DNA of 39,011 bases from Actinacidiphila acidipaludis. Lineage in GTDB: Bacteria; Actinomycetota; Actinomycetes; Streptomycetales; Streptomycetaceae. The position numbers and the translations under genes are program-made. Location of the stretch: contig NZ_JAINZZ010000069.1 in assembly GCF_019890725.1 (NCBI RefSeq), positions 1 to 39,011 of the forward strand, read 5' to 3'. Positions within the stretch are counted from its first letter, which is position 1. The number at the start of each line of letters is the position of its first letter. The notes under the pieces were generated by a model. The model saw only the letters and a list, made by a program, of their open reading frames with translations. It was not told where the DNA came from and did not search any database. This document shows positions 26,429-35,357 of this stretch, in pieces.

Positions 26429-28285
26429 TCAGCTCAGCGCGAACTTCTGCGCCGCCGTGCCGTTGCAGTCGTGGATCTGCAGCCGGGTGCCGTTGGCCGT
26501 CGCGCCGTTCGTGGCGTCCAGACAGCGGCCGGACTGCGGGTTGAGCAGCGAGCCGTCGGACTGCTGCACCCACACCTGGCCACCGGCCGAGCCGCAGTCC
26601 CACAACTGCACCAGCGCGTTCTGCGCCGTGGAGTTGCCCGCGATGTCCAGGCAACGGCCCAGGGTGGTCAGCCGGTTGCTGGACGTGTGCACCCAGTGCT
26701 GGTCCAGCGCGTAGGACTGGCAGTCCCAGAGCTGGGCCGCCGCGCCGTTGCCGCCGACGTCGTCGGCCGAGATGTCCAGGCACTTGGCGGCGGGACCGGC
26801 GACCATGCCCCCGCCGCCGACGGTGAACTGCTGCGCCGCAGTGCCGTTGCAGTCCCAGATCTGCAGCCGGGTGCCGTTGGCGGTGGCGCCGCTGGGCGAG
26901 TCCAGGCAGCGGCCGGACTGCGGGTTGACGAGCGAACCGTCGGAGCGCTGCACCCACTTCTGGCCGCCGACGCCGTTGCAGTCCCACAACTCGACCTGCG
27001 TGCCGGCCGCCGTGCCGTTGCCGTTGATGTCCAGGCAGCGGCCCAGCGTGCTGAGCGACCCGTCGGCCTCGTGCACCCAGTGCTGGTCGGCCGCGTAGCT
27101 CTGGCAGCCCCAGAGCTGGACGGCGGCACGGTCGCCCGAGACGTCGTCCCCGGCGACGTCCACGCACGTCCCGCCGGGCGCGGAGATCGTCGACGGCGCG
27201 ACGGCGGCGGTGTCGCCCGCGTAACCGGCCGACACGATGTCCGCCTGCACGGAGTTGTCCGCGGCGTCCGAGGGGTAGCCCGCGGTGATCGCGCCCTCGA
27301 AGAACGAGCCGCCCGACCGGTTGCTGTTGTCGCCACCCGTGCCCATGACGATCGAGCCCTCCTGGTGCATGGGCGCGTACCCCGGGGGCAGGGCGCCGTT
27401 CCACCAGGTGGTGAGGCCGCCGGACCGGGAGTCGCCGCCCTGGAGCGCGAAGCTCGTCTGCCCGTTGTTCTTGAGCAGGGCCGTCACGAAGGCGCTCGGG
27501 TTGCCGCCGTTGACGCTGTGCGCGTTGGTGTCCGCCTGGAAGATGCCGTTCTCCAGGTCGGCCTGGACCCACGGCCCGCTTCCGTGGCACGGATTGCAGG
27601 CCGTGATCGGGGAGATGTTGAGCGCGTCCATGTGACCGGCGCCCGTGTCGTTCTCCGCGGCCTCGACATTGCCGAAGTCGAAGCAGCAGTCCCGGATGGT
27701 GTGGGTACCGCTGGTCACCATGTACATCCCCTCCGGCTGCCCGCCGGTGGCGACCCCCGCCGCCCGGGCGTGCCGGTACCCCACACCGGGCTGCACGTAC
27801 ACGCCGTACACCGCGTGCCCGGCGACCGTGACGTGCAGGACGTTCGCCATCGCGCCGACGTTCGCCGCACCGGCGGTGCCGGCGCCGGCGATCGTCAGGT
27901 CGTTGTGCCGCGGCGACTGGTCGTAGATCCTGGTGATGACGCACACGGCGCCGGTGCAGAAGGCGTTCTGGGCCGAGGCGTCGGCGTAGCCGCCGGCCGA
28001 GAGCACGCCGATGTCCAGCGCCGCGTCGTCCCGCACGCGCAGCACCTGGTACAGGTTCCCGTCGTACGAGGAGTAGAGGGCGCGGACCGTGCTGAAGGCG
28101 CCCACACACGGGGTGCCGGCGTCACCGTAGATGTCGCAGGGCAGGGTGCCGGCGGCGTGGGCCGGCCCGCTCGTGCCGACGAGCAGTCCCAGCGTGAGGG
28201 CCAGGGCGCCGCCGAGCGCGAGGAGGACGCGGCGGCAGCGCCGGAGTGCCGGGCGCAGGGCATTGCGTGGGGGGTGGTCGGTCAT
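26429..28285 (-). CDS. Secreted alpha-L-arabinofuranosidase B (GH54) with two ricin-type lectin domains
   Basis: The protein has 618 residues. AGAAAGGG lies six bases before the ATG. A Sec signal peptide ends near PAHA-A (43-45). Residues about 47-357 match the arabinofuranosidase B catalytic family. They start PCDIYGDAGTPC, contain the vicinal Cys pair CCFDFGN (200-201) typical of GH54, the likely nucleophile Glu245 in ADLENGIF, and the likely acid/base Asp319 in GTGGDNSN, assigned by comparison with the Aspergillus enzyme from memory. Two beta-trefoil ricin-type domains follow (about 366-488 and 494-618), each with repeated GRCLD and QxW-type motifs. Fungal GH54 enzymes carry CBM42 instead, so the lectin fusion is the bacterial arrangement. 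It removes arabinose side chains from arabinan or arabinoxylan outside the cell. A LacI-type operator lies upstream. Confidence 0.93.
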   Translation of the reverse strand: MTDHPPRNALRPALRRCRRVLLALGGALALTLGLLVGTSGPAHAAGTLPCDIYGDAGTPCVGAFSTVRALYSSYDGNLYQVLRVRDDAALDIGVLSAGGYADASAQNAFCTGAVCVITRIYDQSPRHNDLTIAGAGTAGAANVGAMANVLHVTVAGHAVYGVYVQPGVGYRHARAAGVATGGQPEGMYMVTSGTHTIRDCCFDFGNVEAAENDTGAGHMDALNISPITACNPCHGSGPWVQADLENGIFQADTNAHSVNGGNPSAFVTALLKNNGQTSFALQGGDSRSGGLTTWWNGALPPGYAPMHQEGSIVMGTGGDNSNRSGGSFFEGAITAGYPSDAADNSVQADIVSAGYAGDTAAVAPSTISAPGGTCVDVAGDDVSGDRAAVQLWGCQSYAADQHWVHEADGSLSTLGRCLDINGNGTAAGTQVELWDCNGVGGQKWVQRSDGSLVNPQSGRCLDSPSGATANGTRLQIWDCNGTAAQQFTVGGGGMVAGPAAKCLDISADDVGGNGAAAQLWDCQSYALDQHWVHTSSNRLTTLGRCLDIAGNSTAQNALVQLWDCGSAGGQVWVQQSDGSLLNPQSGRCLDATNGATANGTRLQIHDCNGTAAQKFALS

Positions 28286-28381
28286 CGTCGACCCTTTCTC
28301 CGTCGGGAGTGATGCGGTCCGGCGTCCGCCGCCCCGGCGGGGGAGGACGGACGGGCGACCCGCAGCGGGCAGAGCACGACG

Positions 28382-28398
28382 CTCAACACGTCGTTGAG
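28382..28398. promoter_or_regulatory. Palindromic operator candidate upstream of the arabinofuranosidase
   Basis: CTCAACACGTCGTTGAG has 6-bp inverted arms around a 5-base centre, 97 bases before the start codon. It is followed by two TTCGACG copies (28408-28434 region). The spacing suits a dimeric repressor. The regulator is unknown. Confidence 0.35.
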
Positions 28399-28533
28399 TG
28401 GGCGATGTTCGACGTACGGCATTCGACGCTAGGGCGGACCGTGACCTCCGTCAACGGTGACCCGTCGTGGCGCGGGCGCCCCCGGCGTCCGTGGCGGGCC
28501 GCTCCCGGCGCTCCCGGGCCCAGGCATGTCCCT

Positions 28534-28558
28534 GGCAATAACGGGTGCAAGCGTTTCC
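28534..28558 (-). promoter_or_regulatory. LacI-type operator upstream of the arabinofuranosidase
   Basis: Read on the minus strand it contains GGAAACGCTTGCACC followed by CGTTATTGCC. Its twin at 31932-31957 differs by only a few bases and lies at a similar distance (about 230-250 bp) from its own start codon. The CGCTTGC core resembles LacI-family sites. Confidence 0.6.
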
Positions 28559-28613
28559 CATGGGGTGGACGACGACCAGCGGTGTCCGCCCGCCGCGGTC
28601 CGTGAGCATGAAG

Positions 28614-28658
28614 GAGCCTCCGTGCGGCGGGTGAAGGTCCACCGCCGCACGGAGGCTC
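28614..28658 (-). terminator. Strong terminator after the beta-helix gene
   Basis: A perfect 17-bp inverted repeat (GAGCCTCCGTGCGGCGG with its complement at 28642-28658) and an 11-base loop lie 33 bases past the stop codon of the minus-strand beta-helix gene. It separates that gene from the arabinofuranosidase control region. Confidence 0.85.
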
Positions 28659-28690
28659 GGTCTGTGCGGGTGTGTGGGTCAGGGCGGCGA

Positions 28691-31600
28691 CTACTGCGTC
28701 GCCGCGTTGTCGATCTCCAGTCCGTCGAACGTGGCGTAGGAGCCGGAGAGTTTGGTGACCACGACGGTGTGCACACCCGGGGGAAGGGCGCCGCTGGTCC
28801 AGACGGGCGCGTCGGCGTGACGTGCGCCGTCCGCCGGCACCGTGTCGACGACGACGGCCGGGCCGCCGTCGACCGAGACGCTGATGTCGCCCTGGTCGGT
28901 GTACTCCTCACCGAACACCGTGACGCCGGTGCCGATGAACGTGGAGCTCAGGCTGCTGCCGTTCGCCGTGGCGTAGTGGACGTCGTCGTCCAGGTCGCCG
29001 AAGCCGCGGTTGTCCAGGTAGTCCCAGCCGGAGTAGGCGATCGAGGCGTCGGTGTCGTTGACACGGGCGCTGGGCGGCGGAGTGCCGACGTAGACCAGGA
29101 CGGCCGCCGACGTCTTGGAGGAGACGCCGTCGCGGTCGGTCTGGACGGCGGTCAGGGCGTGCTGCCCGGCCGGGAGACCGTCCAGCGCGCAGGTCCAGGT
29201 GCCGTCCTGGGCGGCCGTGGCGGTGCAGCCGGTCCGGCCCGCGTCGTCGACCGTGACGGTGTTGCCCGCGACCGCCGTGCCCCGCACCGCGAGCGACGCG
29301 CCGAGACCGGTGGCGCCGCGCACGGGACTGGTGATCACCGGCCGGGGAACGTACGGGCCGACGGTGACGTCCGTGCCGTCCGCTCCGGCGGGGACGGTGG
29401 CGACCAGGAAGCCGGGGGAGAGCACGCGGACGTCGTCGGCGCGCCGGGCGCCGAAGTACACCGGCGTGGCGGCCGAGAAGCCCGCGCCGGCGATGAGCAC
29501 TCGGTCCGCCGTGGAGCCGGCGACGGTCGCGGGCGCCGAGACGTAGCCGGTGCGCAGCGGCACCCCGGCGGCAACGGCCTGGTGGGCGCCGGTGACCCCG
29601 GCGTTCGCCAGCACGGTGAGCGGCACGTCGTCCGGCCCGGGCGAGGCGGGGATGACGTGGTTGCCGCTGATCCGGGAGTCGACGGGCCCGTTGCAGATGT
29701 AGCTGCCCGCGGCGTCGGAGAACCAGTTGCCGGTGACCTGGAAGTGGCCGGTGGACGAGCAGCCGCCCTGGGCGCCGAGTGAGGTCAGGGGATGGAACTC
29801 GACGTTGCCGCTGAAGCCGATCCACTCCGAACCGGCGTCGTCGTAGAAGGCGTTGAAGCGCGAGCCGTCGTTGTAGACCACGTTGCCGGTGACGTGCAGG
29901 CCGTTGGCGAGCGTCGCGGCCCGGTCGATCGTGCCGTCCGCGGCGTAGACGTACTGGGCCTGGTGGCCCTCCATGTAGATGGCCCCGCCGTCGTCCAGGA
30001 CCTGCATGACGTCGAAGATCAGGTTGTCGCTGAGCGTGTTGTCGGCGTTGACGTTGACGGAGTTCTGCGGGTGGTCGGCGTCGTCGACGTGGCCCTGGAC
30101 GACTCCGGCGGTGATGCCGGTGTAGGGCAGGTCGTACAGCTCGTTGTGCGTGATCGTCGTGTGCCGGCTGAAGAGCAGGGTGATGCCGCAGGCCGACCGG
30201 TAGTCGGTGCCGACGTCGTGGATAACGTTGTCAGACACCGTGGTGTGGTCGAGGATCTCGTTCTCGCCGACGGCGTCGCCCCGGACCAGGTCCGGATCGG
30301 GGGTGCAGTTCGCCTCGATCAGCGGGGCGGGTGTGCTGGTCGGCGTCGGATCGTAGGTGCAGCCGAGGGAGAGCGCGGTGGACGCGATCGCGGTGAACTC
30401 GTTGCCGTCCACCGTGTTGTGGGTGCCGCCGTACATGAAGCTCAGGCCGGCGCCGCCGAGGCCGACGAAACGGTTCCCGGTGACCGACACCCTGCTGGCT
30501 CCGCTGAACGCCACGTTGGCCAGCGGCTGGGTGAGCGCGCCCCACGGACAGCTTCCGGCGGGGTCCGAGAAGGTGCACAGGCCCTGGTTGTTGTCGCCGG
30601 TGCGGCGCAGGTTGCTCTGCACGTCCGCGAAACCGGTCGGCAGCGACGGGGCGTTCCAGGTCGCGTAGGAGAACTGGAGGCCCGCGAAAGTGATGTCGTG
30701 CAGCGGTCGGGCGAGGCTGCCCGCGCCCTGCACCAGCCGTTCCAGCCGGGGGAGTTCGACGTCGAGGCCGGTCATCTGCCCGCCCGCGGGCGGGGCGTAG
30801 TAGAGCGTCGCGGCCGACCCCCTGTCGGAGGGGTTCCCGGGTGCGTCCAGGTACCACTGGCCGGGCGCCAGGAGGCCGCGCGCGTTCCGGATCGTGTCGG
30901 GGAGCTGCGAGGTCGGCATCGAGGGCAGGCCGCCGGTGCCCTGGCTGAAGGGCGCGATGTCGGTGACGTTCTTCCAGCAGGGCTGGTCCATCACCAGGGT
31001 GCTGCCGGACATCCCGGCGACACCGCACTCGGAGTCCGTCCAGGCGCCGTTGCCGGCGGGGTAGTCGAACTCGACGCGGGCGAGCGCGTCCTGACTCAGG
31101 CCGCTGAACCAGGCCAGGGCCGTGGGGTCCTTCGCGAGGTCGTAGCCGGTGGCCGAACCGGACCAGTTCCCCGCGAAGTGCAGCGCGGCGGGCGTGGCCT
31201 GGGCGACGGGGGCCTCCTTGCCGTCGACGTAGAGCTGACGGGTGGCGCTGTCGCGGGGGACGTGCGCGGACCACACGCCGGTGTGGCCCACCTCCTTCCA
31301 GCCGGTCACCCGAGCGGCACCGGAGATCACCGGCCGCGCGCCCGGCGCCGCCTCCCACACCACGGGGTGGCCGGGCGTCCCGGAGTCCTCCGCGCCGAAC
31401 GTCCAGGTCGTGCCCAACCGGTAGGCGCCGCCGAGGAGTTCGACCCGGACGTCACCCGGGTGCGACCCGCGCTCCAGGGTCCGCACCTCGGTCTGCGCCG
31501 TGGTCAGGGAACAGGGGTTGTGCGCGGCGCAGGCGGCGCCGCGGCCGTCGGGCGAGGCCCACAGCACCGCCGTGCCGCCCGCTTCACCGACGTCACCCGC

Positions 31601-31702
31601 GGCCCGCGCGGGGGCGGCCGTGGCGCCCAGCGCTCCCGCGCTGACCAGTCCGAGGGCCACAGCCGACCGAAGGACCCTGCCTGCCGAGGACATCCATCTC
31701 AT
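28691..31702 (-). CDS. Secreted right-handed beta-helix protein, probable polysaccharide-active enzyme
   Basis: The ATG at 31702 is chosen because GGAG lies five bases upstream and a clear signal peptide follows (basic start, SAVALGLVSAGALG core, APARA cleavage near residue 34). An upstream extension to 31846 lacks these features. The mature protein has about 970 residues. It opens with SPDGRGAACAAHNPCSL and a GDVRVELLGGAYRL segment, a pattern seen in beta-helix glycosidase-like proteins such as the GH141 group. A long parallel beta-helix with many N-x-I-x-D type turns follows (roughly 330-690). Then come an IPT-like and an Ig-like domain, and a C-terminal carbohydrate-binding-like beta-sandwich (about the last 125 residues). 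I cannot assign catalytic residues. The shared operator with the arabinofuranosidase points to plant-polysaccharide breakdown. Confidence 0.8.
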   Translation of the reverse strand: MRWMSSAGRVLRSAVALGLVSAGALGATAAPARAAGDVGEAGGTAVLWASPDGRGAACAAHNPCSLTTAQTEVRTLERGSHPGDVRVELLGGAYRLGTTWTFGAEDSGTPGHPVVWEAAPGARPVISGAARVTGWKEVGHTGVWSAHVPRDSATRQLYVDGKEAPVAQATPAALHFAGNWSGSATGYDLAKDPTALAWFSGLSQDALARVEFDYPAGNGAWTDSECGVAGMSGSTLVMDQPCWKNVTDIAPFSQGTGGLPSMPTSQLPDTIRNARGLLAPGQWYLDAPGNPSDRGSAATLYYAPPAGGQMTGLDVELPRLERLVQGAGSLARPLHDITFAGLQFSYATWNAPSLPTGFADVQSNLRRTGDNNQGLCTFSDPAGSCPWGALTQPLANVAFSGASRVSVTGNRFVGLGGAGLSFMYGGTHNTVDGNEFTAIASTALSLGCTYDPTPTSTPAPLIEANCTPDPDLVRGDAVGENEILDHTTVSDNVIHDVGTDYRSACGITLLFSRHTTITHNELYDLPYTGITAGVVQGHVDDADHPQNSVNVNADNTLSDNLIFDVMQVLDDGGAIYMEGHQAQYVYAADGTIDRAATLANGLHVTGNVVYNDGSRFNAFYDDAGSEWIGFSGNVEFHPLTSLGAQGGCSSTGHFQVTGNWFSDAAGSYICNGPVDSRISGNHVIPASPGPDDVPLTVLANAGVTGAHQAVAAGVPLRTGYVSAPATVAGSTADRVLIAGAGFSAATPVYFGARRADDVRVLSPGFLVATVPAGADGTDVTVGPYVPRPVITSPVRGATGLGASLAVRGTAVAGNTVTVDDAGRTGCTATAAQDGTWTCALDGLPAGQHALTAVQTDRDGVSSKTSAAVLVYVGTPPPSARVNDTDASIAYSGWDYLDNRGFGDLDDDVHYATANGSSLSSTFIGTGVTVFGEEYTDQGDISVSVDGGPAVVVDTVPADGARHADAPVWTSGALPPGVHTVVVTKLSGSYATFDGLEIDNAATQ

Positions 31703-31931
31703 GCGTACTCCGGGAACCGTTGACCCCACGGGCCACCCGCAGGGAGCCGATACATCCGATGACTGCCGCAGCCTGACACCTGCCCCGGGTGGCGTCAACG
31801 GGTATGACAGGCAGGCTCGTTCGGGCCGAGGGTGCGCTGCCCGCAACGGGTCGGATGTCTAGTGGGTGCGGCGGTGGGCGGCCCCCGGGTGCCCGAGTGT
31901 CGGGCCGGCCGGGTGGATGCCTCGAGTGCGC

Positions 31932-31957
31932 GGCAAATAACAGGTGCAAGCGCTTCC
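31932..31957 (-). promoter_or_regulatory. LacI-type operator upstream of the beta-helix gene
   Basis: On the minus strand it holds GGAAGCGCTTGCACC followed by TGTTATTTGCC, with the perfect 8-bp palindrome AAGCGCTT at 31948-31955. It is the near-identical partner of the site at 28534-28558 and lies 230 bases before the chosen start. Confidence 0.6.
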
Positions 31958-32037
31958 GGGGGAGCCGGCGAGGCAGCCGGAACCGCACGGGGGAACGCGG
32001 GCGACGGCCCCCCATCGCCGCGGCCCTCAGCGCTCCC

Positions 32038-32565
32038 TCACCGCTCGTACGTGCCGTACATCGTCGCCCGGGCGATGGCGTGGGTGAAGAGCTGGAAGTC
32101 CACGAAGGCGGGGGTCGTCGTGTCGGTGATGTCCAGCTCCTCGACGTCGACGGCGTGGACCGCGAGGAAGTAGCGGTCCGGGCCGTTGCCCGGGGGCGGC
32201 GCCGGGCCGAGATAGCGGCGGTGGCCGGCGTCGTTGACCAACGTCACGGCGGGGCTGGGGAGTTCGCTGCCGTCGCCGGCTCCCGCGGGGAGTTCGGACA
32301 CGGTGGCGGGCAGGTTGGCCACGGCCCAGTGCCAGAAGCCGGACGCGGTGGGCACGTCGGGGTCGTACATCGCCACGGTGAAACTCCTGGTCTCGGGCGG
32401 GAATCCGGACCAGCTCAGCTCGGGGGAGACGTCCGAGCCGCCCGCTCCCAGGATCCCGCTCGCCTGTTCCAGGGCCAGCCGCTCGCCGTCGCCCACGGAT
32501 TCCGAGGTCACGGAGAACTCGGGAAGCGGCTGCAGGAAGTCGTAGGGGTTGTAGGGAGAGATCAT
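32038..32565 (-). CDS. YbhB/YbcL-type PEBP (Raf kinase inhibitor-like) protein
   Basis: The protein has 175 residues from the ATG at 32565. GGAGG at 32572-32576 is six bases upstream of that codon, whereas the ATG at 32571 directly touches it, so the shorter form is preferred. The family signatures are present: SPELSWSGFPPETRSFTVAMYDPDVP, then FWHWAVANLP, and a GHRRYLGPAPPPG segment that lines the phosphate-type ligand pocket. Typical PEBP proteins are 160-190 residues and cytoplasmic or periplasmic; no signal peptide is seen here. The ligand and role in bacteria are largely unknown. Confidence 0.92.
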   Translation of the reverse strand: MISPYNPYDFLQPLPEFSVTSESVGDGERLALEQASGILGAGGSDVSPELSWSGFPPETRSFTVAMYDPDVPTASGFWHWAVANLPATVSELPAGAGDGSELPSPAVTLVNDAGHRRYLGPAPPPGNGPDRYFLAVHAVDVEELDITDTTTPAFVDFQLFTHAIARATMYGTYER

Positions 32566-32765
32566 CGCCATCCTCCGGTCATACGACCGCCGGCGGTGCG
32601 ACCGCCGTCGCCCCCGTACTCAGCGTCTCCCGCCTCCCGCCGCGCCGCAAACCCGCACGCGGCCTAACGGGCCGAGCGCGCACCCGCCGGTCTTTTCGAG
32701 GGCTGCGGCGAGGCCGGGGAAGGCGGGGACGTGACCGCCTTTTCGCTCGTACCGGACAGTGAGGC

Positions 32766-32781
32766 GGCGGTGAACACCGCC
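32766..32781. promoter_or_regulatory. 16-bp palindrome upstream of the PEBP gene
   Basis: GGCGGTGAACACCGCC is a 7-2-7 palindrome in the gap between the DinB-like gene and the PEBP gene. Its loop is too short for a terminator, so it is more likely a protein-binding site. The regulator is unknown. Confidence 0.3.
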
Positions 32782-32834
32782 CGCTCGTCACGCGGAGCGG
32801 TCCCGCCACCTTGCGCGTCACGTGGCCCAACCCT

Positions 32835-33437
32835 CTATGCCTTGACGGACGCGGCCGATCTGGCGGCAAGCTCCATCTTCGCGTAGTAGGCGGCGCGGGC
32901 TTCCTCATCGATCGGCTTCTCGTGTTCGGGGCGCATCCCGGTTCTGCCGTCGACGGCTTCGCGCAGGATGTCGGCGTGCCCGGCGTGCCGGTTGGTCTCG
33001 CCGAGGACGTGGACCATGACGGCGAACAGGTTCGTGTTGGAATGAGGCTCCGGCCACCACGGCACGTGGCCGGGGGCGTCGAGGGGAAGCTCGTTGACGG
33101 TCGCGTCCGAGTGTTCCCACGTGCGCCGGTAGGACTCGATGATCTGATCGCGGGTCTCGTCCTCAGTCGCCCACATATCGCTGCCGTCGTGGTCCTGCCA
33201 CCGGGGCAGCGGTTCCGGGGAAGGGCGGTCGAAGACCTCGCCAAAGTACCGGGCCTCGACGCAGGCGATGTGTTTGACCAGGCCGAGGAGGTTGGTCCCG
33301 GTCGCCGTCAAGGGGCGGCGGGCGTCGTATTCGGACAGGCCGTCGAGCTTCCAGAGCAGCGCCTCGCGGTCTCGTCGCAGTCTCCCGCGCAGATTGTCCT
33401 TCGCGAACTCATCGATCATGCGGGATGAGCCTGCCAT
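32835..33437 (-). CDS. DinB/DUF664 family protein
   Basis: The protein has up to 200 residues; an ATG six codons later (33419) is an equally plausible start because neither has a strong ribosome site. It has the four-helix DinB pattern with the expected metal ligands His56 (LGLVKH), His151 and His154 (ETNRHAGHADILRE). Actinobacterial members of this group include mycothiol-dependent transferases and many uncharacterised proteins. The C-terminal tail continues with a conserved-looking YYAKMELAAR. The substrate is unknown. Confidence 0.9.
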   Translation of the reverse strand: MAGSSRMIDEFAKDNLRGRLRRDREALLWKLDGLSEYDARRPLTATGTNLLGLVKHIACVEARYFGEVFDRPSPEPLPRWQDHDGSDMWATEDETRDQIIESYRRTWEHSDATVNELPLDAPGHVPWWPEPHSNTNLFAVMVHVLGETNRHAGHADILREAVDGRTGMRPEHEKPIDEEARAAYYAKMELAARSAASVKA

Positions 33438-33805
33438 GGACTATTCGCGGCCTCAAGATCCCGTACGCGGACCGCAATGACTCGAAGAGTCGAAGTCTGG
33501 CCATAGCCGGCGCCCGGAGCTGCCACAGAGCTGGCGAGGTGAACTGTCCCGGCGCGACAATGGATCGGCGTCTCGGCCAAGCGCGCAGGGACTCCGCCCG
33601 CCGACGATCTGGTCAGCCTGCGTTTTCGGCTGCCTAGCTGACTCGGGGATGCGGCCGGAAGGGAAGACGTGCCTGACTCTGGCATGGAAGTGGCGCGCCC
33701 AGTTGGGGATTCCGGTGATGTGATGACAGGCCATCGGCTGGGTGGCGCCCACCGTGGGAGCCGCTGCAGCACGGGTCGACGACCTCGTGCGTCGCGGGCG
33801 TCCGG
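33438..33805. other. Non-coding gap without a recognised gene
   Basis: Three hundred and sixty-eight bases separate the DinB-like gene from the next minus-strand gene. The composition is less GC-rich than the flanks. A small inverted repeat, GACTC-GAA-GAGTC, lies at 33479-33491. Short open frames exist on both strands but none has a ribosome site or recognisable domain. It may be decayed coding sequence. Confidence 0.4.
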
Positions 33806-34546
33806 TCAGCGGGGGCGGCGGCCGGTGAGGTCGTGCCAGCGGTCGCGGGCCGCGTCGAGTTCCTTCTGCGCGGTGTGGCGGCGGGTGTCGCGGGCCTGGC
33901 GTTGCTCGATCTCGGTGATGCGGGCCCGCGCCTCGTCCTGGGCGCGGGTGTCGCCCTGGGCCCGGGCCAGTTCTTCCGCGGCTTCCGCCAACTGTGCGTC
34001 GCAGCGCAGCCGGAAGGCGTTTTCGTCGGCCGCGGCGTCCTCCAGCAGGACGGCGAAGCGCCGGACGGCGTCCTCGTCGTGGTCGGCGCGCGGATAGCGC
34101 TGGACGCGGACGCGCCCGCCGGGCTGCGTGACGTGCAGGGCGTGGTGGTGCTTGGTGTGTTCGACGCGGAACTTCAGGCCCGCCAGCGGGATCTCGCGGC
34201 CGTCGACCGTCACGCTGTGCGCGTGGAGGGTGAGGCCGCCGAACGAGGTGACCGCGGTGCCGCGCGGGGGTTCGCGCAGCCGGTCGATCCGCTGCTCGAT
34301 GGCGCGGAGGCGCTGGTGGTGCCGTTGCCGCTCGCGTTCCAACTGCCGCCGGGCTTCCTTGCGTTCCTTCTTCGACGCCCGGTCCAGTTCGCCGGCCCGG
34401 TGCCGTGCCTGGTCGAGGTCCGCCCGGTCCGCGGCGTGGGACCGGCTGAAGGCATAGGCCCAGCCGCCCGGGTAGCGGAACAGGCGCCATCCCGTGCAGG
34501 CCGCGGCGGCCACGGCGAGCACGACGAGCAACCGGATCAGGTCCAT
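33806..34546 (-). CDS. Membrane-anchored coiled-coil protein, unrecognised
   Basis: The protein has 246 residues. Residues 3-20 form a membrane helix (LIRLLVVLAVAAAACTGW). A highly charged coiled coil (about 45-92) follows, then a compact beta-rich segment (about 98-165, SFGGLTLHAHSVTVDGREIPLAGLKFRVE) that looks like a small PH- or SHOCT-like domain, and a second coiled coil to the end. Coding bias on this strand is strong. No family is recognised; a structural or envelope-linked protein facing the cytoplasm is plausible. Confidence 0.7.
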   Translation of the reverse strand: MDLIRLLVVLAVAAAACTGWRLFRYPGGWAYAFSRSHAADRADLDQARHRAGELDRASKKERKEARRQLERERQRHHQRLRAIEQRIDRLREPPRGTAVTSFGGLTLHAHSVTVDGREIPLAGLKFRVEHTKHHHALHVTQPGGRVRVQRYPRADHDEDAVRRFAVLLEDAAADENAFRLRCDAQLAEAAEELARAQGDTRAQDEARARITEIEQRQARDTRRHTAQKELDAARDRWHDLTGRRPR

Positions 34547-34659
34547 CGACGCCCCTGTCTGCGACCGTGTTTCGACTGCAGCACGTGTAGCGCGTCGCGG
34601 GCGTCAGCGGTAGCCGTTCGGCACGACCGGTTCGGTTCCGCTCGGGGACGGGGCTGCGG

Positions 34660-35307
34660 TTACTCGGGGGTGGGCCGCTCACCGCGGGGGTGGGGGAGGG
34701 CTACGTGGAGGATCACGTGCTCGGTGGTGGTGCCGTGGTGCAGGGAGATCAGGAGGCTGACGGTGTCGTCCTGTGCGGCGGGGTCGCCGTCGGGGGCGTC
34801 GGCGGGGTCGGCTAAGGCGCCCGGGGGCCGTCCCGGTGCGCCGAGGAGGATCCGGCGCTCGATCCGGCCGTCGCCCGGCGGTGCGGTGCCGCTGGCGGTG
34901 AGGCCGTAGGGCCGTCCGGTGCGCTCGGCCCAGACCACGAGTCCCGTCGCCGCCGCGAGGGCTGCTCCCGCCAGCGCGAACGCGAGCAGGCTGTCGGCGA
35001 TCATCGCCACCAGGAACGCGCTGACCACCGGGAACACCTGGATGAGCTGGAGGACGAGCGAGTAGCGGTCGTAGGCGTTCGCCCGGCGGCGGCCGTGGGA
35101 GGGGTGCTCCGGCGGCCGCATGGCCGGTGTCGGTACGCGCCCGCCGGCGTGCGCGGGCTCGCTTCCGGCTCCGGCCGCCGTGCCCGGGGTGAGGTCCGGG
35201 CCGGCCGCCGTTCCCGGGGTGAGGTCCGGATCACTGCCGCGGGCGGCCCGCGCGCGGAGTTGTCTCCGCGGCAGGAGACCGGAGTCGTGACGGCTTCGGG
35301 TGAGCAT
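34660..35307 (-). CDS. Small membrane protein with two helices, unrecognised
   Basis: The ATG at 35307 has AAGGGA eight bases upstream, which favours it over the ATG at 35349, and gives 215 residues. The N-terminal 80 residues are basic and low in complexity, with a 10-residue direct repeat. Two adjacent membrane helices lie at about 82-103 and 105-127. The C-terminal half is polar and Asp/Pro-rich, with the end DDTVSLLISLHHGTTTEHVILHVALP. It lies just downstream of the PLP enzyme on the same strand (51 bases from that gene's stop) and could be cotranscribed. Confidence 0.65.
   Translation of the reverse strand: MLTRSRHDSGLLPRRQLRARAARGSDPDLTPGTAAGPDLTPGTAAGAGSEPAHAGGRVPTPAMRPPEHPSHGRRRANAYDRYSLVLQLIQVFPVVSAFLVAMIADSLLAFALAGAALAAATGLVVWAERTGRPYGLTASGTAPPGDGRIERRILLGAPGRPPGALADPADAPDGDPAAQDDTVSLLISLHHGTTTEHVILHVALPHPRGERPTPE
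35171..35230 (-). repeat. 30-bp tandem duplication inside the membrane protein gene
   Basis: Two adjacent 30-bp copies differ at only two bases. They encode two copies of DLTPGTAAG plus one residue. The high identity suggests a recent duplication. Confidence 0.8.
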
Positions 35308-35357
35308 GACGATCGTCCCTTCGGATCGGGCGGACGCAGCCCGTCGCACGGGATGCG

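Noticed and set aside
26381..28312. Plus-strand open frame opposite the arabinofuranosidase
   Set aside because: The minus strand encodes a signal peptide, GH54 catalytic domain and lectin repeats; the plus reading is compositionally biased and unrecognisable.
33438..33805. Possible decayed transposase or tRNA-like fold in the gap
   Set aside because: No D-arm/T-arm pattern, no catalytic DDE motif and no terminal inverted repeats could be found.
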